64,000 nucleotides of DNA from Paenibacillus mesophilus (lineage in GTDB: Bacteria > Bacillota > Bacilli > Paenibacillales > NBRC-103111), in the NCBI RefSeq assembly GCF_005938385.1, contig NZ_VCRA01000016.1:62001-126000 (forward strand), read 5' to 3'. Positions 60,976-64,000 of this stretch are shown here, piece by piece. Under the pieces are notes generated by a model. That model had not been told where the DNA came from. It saw only the letters and a program-made list of their open reading frames with translations, and did not search any database. The number at the start of each line of letters is the position of its first letter. The stretch's first letter is position 1. The position numbers and the translations under genes were made by a program.

Positions 60976-61602
60976 TTATCCAAGCTCACCCAGAAAGCGG
61001 CGGAGCAAATTTTCGTTGCCGCCTACAAGCGTGTACCGGTGCGAGTTGCTGTCGGGATTTTCGAATACGCCTTCTTTAACCAGCACCTTGAACGTGACGT
61101 AGACCGGTAAACGCGGAGCTCTTTTGTAATCGCTCTTCTCCACGATCGTGTCGAGCTTGACGTTCAATACGTCGGATGTCTTCACATATCCGCTCGATTT
61201 GATCTGATGCAGTGCAGCGAGAGCGAGTTCCTTGAACAGCCAGATCGGAATGACGTTCGAATAGGCGGAACGGCCGCCCTCGGTTTGAACGCGGATTTTG
61301 TCCCCGATCCTTTCCCAGCGCGTGCGGGCAGTTACCGGCAAGTTATCGACGTCGGCCTCGTCGGCGTTATTCGTACCGGAGGTATCGTCCAAGCCGTTCA
61401 GGCGGTCCCATTCTTCTTTGAGCGCCATTATTTTATGGGCGAACGAGCGGATGTTCTTGGCATATTCGGTACGTTCCTGAATGCCCTGCCAATCGCGCTG
61501 CTTGGCGAGTTCCCCGATTTCATCGGCCAGTTCTTCCTCATAAGCGGTCATCCCTTCGGACAATTCGTCGAGCGACGAACTGACGGCGGTAGGATCGGGC
61601 AT
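60976..61602 (-). CDS. Protein of unknown function with coiled-coil N-terminus and winged-helix-like C-terminus
   Basis: 208 residues from the ATG at 61602 with AAGGAGG upstream. Residues about 15-65 are charged and helical (YEEELADEIGELAKQRDWQGIQ..). About 90-200 form a winged-helix-like region (IWLFKELALAALHQIKSSGYVKTSDVLNVKLDTIVEKSDYK) recalling the N-terminal domains of Mrr-type proteins, but without a nuclease motif. It has a near-consensus sigma-A promoter. I cannot name it. Confidence 0.75.
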   Translation of the reverse strand: MPDPTAVSSSLDELSEGMTAYEEELADEIGELAKQRDWQGIQERTEYAKNIRSFAHKIMALKEEWDRLNGLDDTSGTNNADEADVDNLPVTARTRWERIGDKIRVQTEGGRSAYSNVIPIWLFKELALAALHQIKSSGYVKTSDVLNVKLDTIVEKSDYKRAPRLPVYVTFKVLVKEGVFENPDSNSHRYTLVGGNENLLRRFLGELG

Positions 61603-61639
61603 AGCGTTTGCCTCCTTGTAAAATATATTTTGTAACGAA

Positions 61640-61668
61640 ATTATATAACGGTAACGAAATGTATTCAA
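61640..61668 (-). promoter_or_regulatory. Sigma-A promoter for the 61602 gene and deformylase
   Basis: On the minus strand, TTGAAT (61663-61668), 17 bases, TATAAT (61640-61645). Direct repeats gtaacgaaat overlap the spacer and the -10 flank and may bind a regulator. Confidence 0.7.
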
Positions 61669-61712
61669 GTACAAAACGGCAATTTGGGCGAAGTGAGAAA
61701 GGAGGACTGGAG

Positions 61713-61796
61713 TTGGGGAGCGGGATGCTCGTGTACGTTCGAAATATGATGAGGGAGAGGGCGTTAGTGTGGCAGAAACAAAATAGCGGTCAGTGA
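61713..61796 (+). CDS. Possible micro-ORF
   Basis: 27 residues from a TTG start seven bases after AAAGGAGG. A basic, amphipathic peptide (MLVYVRNMMRERALVW). The site is very good but length and homology are against certainty. It is the only frame in the 357-base gap 61603-61959. Confidence 0.25.
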   Translation: MGSGMLVYVRNMMRERALVWQKQNSGQ

Positions 61797-61802
61797 AAAT
61801 GA

Positions 61803-61850
61803 AAAAACTCTCCGAAACTCTCCGGTAAACCAGAGAGTTTCGGAGAAGTC
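61803..61850 (-). terminator. Terminator of the CotH operon
   Basis: Stem ctctccgaaactctc / gagagtttcggaga; read on the minus strand it is followed by TTTTTTC. About 110 bases after the cotH stop. Confidence 0.8.
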
Positions 61851-61959
61851 CGACTCCGGGCCACTTGTCTGACTTTGTACACCTTGCAATCAACTCGCAA
61901 ATATCATGTTAAACTATGACGCAACGTCAGAGTCAACTCCCGGCAAAAATAAACTGGCA

Positions 61960-63753
61960 TCATAACCTTCTCCGTCTGAACTTGGCGACAAACAGGCACG
62001 ACAGCAGGAGCAGAACGAGCATACCGGCAGTCAGGAGCGCCTCGTTCCGGTTTGCGGCCGTATTTGCGTTTTTCGACGGAGTGTCCATGCCGGGCATACC
62101 GCCGCCCATGCCTCCAGGCCCGCCACCCATCCCGCCTTGACCGAATTGCCCCCGGCCGCCTTGGCTCATTTGACCTTGCTGCCCATTCTGGGGCAGTTGT
62201 CCGTTCTGGTTTTGCTGTCCGTTCGGAGCTTGTTGCCCGTTTTGTGGCTGCTGCCCGTTCTGGGCTTGTTCCGTATTCGCTGCTGCGGTTTGAACAACCG
62301 CGCCGGTTTGACCGGCTGGAAGCGTCATCGCTTGCACGCCGGCCCCGGCATTGCCGCCGGGCTGCTGCCCGTCTATCCCGCGGCCTTGCCCCGGGCCGCC
62401 GCCATTTCTGCCGCCGCCGAACCCTCCGGCGCCACCACCAGGGCCGCCCATCCCGCCGCCGCTGCCGCTTCCGTCGCCGGAGGAAGGAATCGTGCCGTTG
62501 AGCTGCTGCGCAAAATTTTGTACGCGGCCGGCATTGGAGGAGACAAGCTGCGTTACGGCGCTTTTATATTGTTCATACGTGTAAAACGCGGTAGGGTCTT
62601 TCTCGACGTAAGGAGAGATCAGCGCCGATAACTGTTGGACTTTCGTTTCGAATGCAGAGGAGGACAGCATACCTTGGAGCGCTTCTCGTATAATGTCATG
62701 ATATTTTTCTTTATACTCCTCGACTTGGAGCAGCTTATCCACCAGAGGCCGTTCCGACAATGCGCCTTGTGTCGGTTCATCGATCAAGATCTGCGAAGAT
62801 CCGAGCCCGCCGAATGACATATTGTAATCCCAAGGCAAAGCCGAGAAGATGCCGTCGTTTTCGTACAAATAATAGTTATGCTTGTTGGAGCCGAGATAGC
62901 TGTCCATATTGACCGTAATCGCGTTCAGCGCGATGAATTTCAGCATTTCCTCGACGTCCATCACGCTCTCGTAATCCGTTCCGTTGTTCAGCTCGTCCAG
63001 CATGTCCAGCAAAATGTCGTCGTTCAACGCTTTGGACTTCTGCACGAGTCCCGGATACGAATCCGTATCGGCCCCGAGCCATTTCAGCTCCGTACCGGTT
63101 CCTTGAACGGCTTTGTACAAGGCGCCGCTGCTGTTGCCGAAATTCCGTTCAAGGTAAGAATCGCCTATTTGCTCGACGGCCAAATAAAAGCCTTTAAGCT
63201 CGCCGTTCACATATACGTTCACGAAGGAATACTCCGGTGTGGGAAGGCCCATTTCTTTGGCCAGCTCGTAAGACAAATATTCGCGCATGTACGTGGCGTC
63301 GCTGTAATTGTTGTTCAGATTGATTTTGTCGATGCCGTAAAAGGTTTGGTTCGTTAAATATTCGTCGAACGAAATTTTGAAGCTGTACCGGTCGGATTCC
63401 GAATTGACTACGCTCCGCAAGCTCAGATTTCCTTTTGTCCGGATGCCTACGTTATCGAATTTGATTCCGTTGTATTCGATCGAGGCGGTTTTCAGCTCCT
63501 CGGCCGCGGCGTTGTCGAGCATATCCTGAAAATCTTCGGGAGCGATCGTGATTTTCACATCGACGACCTTGTCTTTGGGGAACACGTATTTCTCGATGTT
63601 GGCGGTGATCGCCGAGGAGGAAGCGTTGACGGCACCGGCGGCGGAAGAGCTCTCCGCGTTCTGGGAGAGCGACTTCCCCGTAAAACCGATTAAGAGCAAA
63701 GCGATGCAGATGCATGCCAGAATCGGTAAAGCTGCTTTGGAATTCATCTTCAT
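61960..63753 (-). CDS. CotH-family spore coat protein kinase, membrane-anchored, with a Gly/Gln-Asn-rich region
   Basis: 597 residues from the ATG at 63753; a GTG at 63759 and an ATG at 63747 are possible. N-terminal membrane helix (ILACICIALLLIGF). CotH kinase domain at about residues 55-405: NVGIRTKGNLSLRSV, FYGIDKINLNNNYSD, VNVYVNGELKGFYLAVEQI (catalytic Glu region), and LPWDYNMSFGG (metal-binding Asp). Then a Gly-rich stretch and QNGQQ-type repeats (about 490-545), and a C-terminal helix with a basic tail. CotH enzymes phosphorylate or otherwise modify coat proteins. Cotranscribed with DUF4956 upstream. Confidence 0.9.
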   Translation of the reverse strand: MKMNSKAALPILACICIALLLIGFTGKSLSQNAESSSAAGAVNASSSAITANIEKYVFPKDKVVDVKITIAPEDFQDMLDNAAAEELKTASIEYNGIKFDNVGIRTKGNLSLRSVVNSESDRYSFKISFDEYLTNQTFYGIDKINLNNNYSDATYMREYLSYELAKEMGLPTPEYSFVNVYVNGELKGFYLAVEQIGDSYLERNFGNSSGALYKAVQGTGTELKWLGADTDSYPGLVQKSKALNDDILLDMLDELNNGTDYESVMDVEEMLKFIALNAITVNMDSYLGSNKHNYYLYENDGIFSALPWDYNMSFGGLGSSQILIDEPTQGALSERPLVDKLLQVEEYKEKYHDIIREALQGMLSSSAFETKVQQLSALISPYVEKDPTAFYTYEQYKSAVTQLVSSNAGRVQNFAQQLNGTIPSSGDGSGSGGGMGGPGGGAGGFGGGRNGGGPGQGRGIDGQQPGGNAGAGVQAMTLPAGQTGAVVQTAAANTEQAQNGQQPQNGQQAPNGQQNQNGQLPQNGQQGQMSQGGRGQFGQGGMGGGPGGMGGGMPGMDTPSKNANTAANRNEALLTAGMLVLLLLSCLFVAKFRRRRL

Positions 63754-63766
63754 CACCACCGATCGT

Positions 63767-64000
63767 TTAAGATGCGTAGTCGCCGCTGTAGCTGATGAGC
63801 ACGGCGTTTTTCACTCCGTTAAGCTCGGATATCCGGTTGACGAATGCGCCTTCGTGATCTTTCAGACGTACTTCCATCGTCAGCTCGGTGTTTCCGTGCT
63901 TGACCGTTTTTTGCTTTATATTGTACCGTTTCACGAGGCTGCTCAATTTGCTGTGCACTTCTTTCTCGCTCTCGTCGCCGTCGCAGTTGACGACGAGCAA
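63767..64000 (-). CDS. DUF4956 membrane-protein C-terminal part, 5' end outside window
   Basis: The last 77 residues are visible (..KHGNTELTMEVRLKDHEG.., ..LNGVKNAVLISYSGDY), a soluble ACT-like or ferredoxin-like domain typical of the end of DUF4956 proteins. The frame is open to the right edge, so the apparent TTG start at 64000 is not a start. DUF4956, CotH and a VTC-type polyphosphate polymerase commonly form one operon; the polymerase would lie to the right. Confidence 0.75.
   Translation of the reverse strand: MLVVNCDGDESEKEVHSKLSSLVKRYNIKQKTVKHGNTELTMEVRLKDHEGAFVNRISELNGVKNAVLISYSGDYAS

Noticed and set aside
1..64000. CRISPR array, tRNA or rRNA genes, intact transposases
   Set aside because: No regularly spaced repeats, cloverleaf or rRNA-like stretches, or transposase frames were seen on either strand by eye.

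Overview
The window looks like chromosome of a Paenibacillus-type Gram-positive spore former (Paenibacillaceae). The evidence is purine-rich ribosome binding sites, many LplA/LplB/YtcP-type sugar ABC transporter genes, YesM/YesN-type two-component and transmembrane AraC regulators, copper-amine-oxidase-N 'stalk' domains, a CotH spore-coat kinase with a DUF4956 neighbour, DUF1540 and YqkE small proteins, and CcpA-like cre boxes. No rRNA, tRNA, CRISPR array or intact transposase was seen.

Layout. 0-5.3 kb: a multicopper oxidase (cut by the left edge), a double cupredoxin plus stalk protein, a cupin and a second stalk protein; a large imperfect palindrome lies between the two copper genes. 5.4-14.3 kb: housekeeping and stress genes: DUF4395 and YrdB membrane proteins, a TetR/metallo-hydrolase operon with twin operators, a BioY biotin ECF transporter whose divergent partner operon holds an ATPase and an ATPase-EcfT fusion, an MFS carrier, and an Rrf2/azoreductase/Rrf2 group with shared inverted repeats.

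14.5-44.1 kb is a large polysaccharide-utilisation region. It has three GDSL/SGNH esterases, two Tat-type secreted beta-helix proteins with phage-tailspike-like C-terminal modules (one a peptidase S74 autochaperone), a sialidase-like beta-propeller, five solute-binding proteins, one LplB/YtcP permease pair, and regulators of five kinds (LacI, transmembrane AraC, GntR/FCD, YesM histidine kinase, YesN response regulator). Four genes or operons have cre-like boxes, and the GntR gene is followed by two TGGT-N3-ACCA operators. Several solute-binding genes have no permease of their own and probably share the permeases here or elsewhere. Broken genes and an orphan IS200/IS605-type right end show that the region has been rearranged.

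44.1-49.8 kb: an envelope section with UDP-glucose dehydrogenase, a GT4 glycosyltransferase, and an operon of a GNAT N-acyltransferase, an LpxL-like acyltransferase and a YfhP-like membrane hydrolase (possibly an acyl-amino-acid lipid pathway). 50-55.2 kb: a complete LplB-YtcP-LplA type sugar importer and one more orphan solute-binding lipoprotein. 55.6-64 kb: an HTH/DnaA-N fusion protein, DUF1540, a Gfo/Idh and FAD oxidoreductase operon, an L,D-transpeptidase, peptide deformylase, an unidentified protein, CotH and DUF4956 (cut by the right edge).
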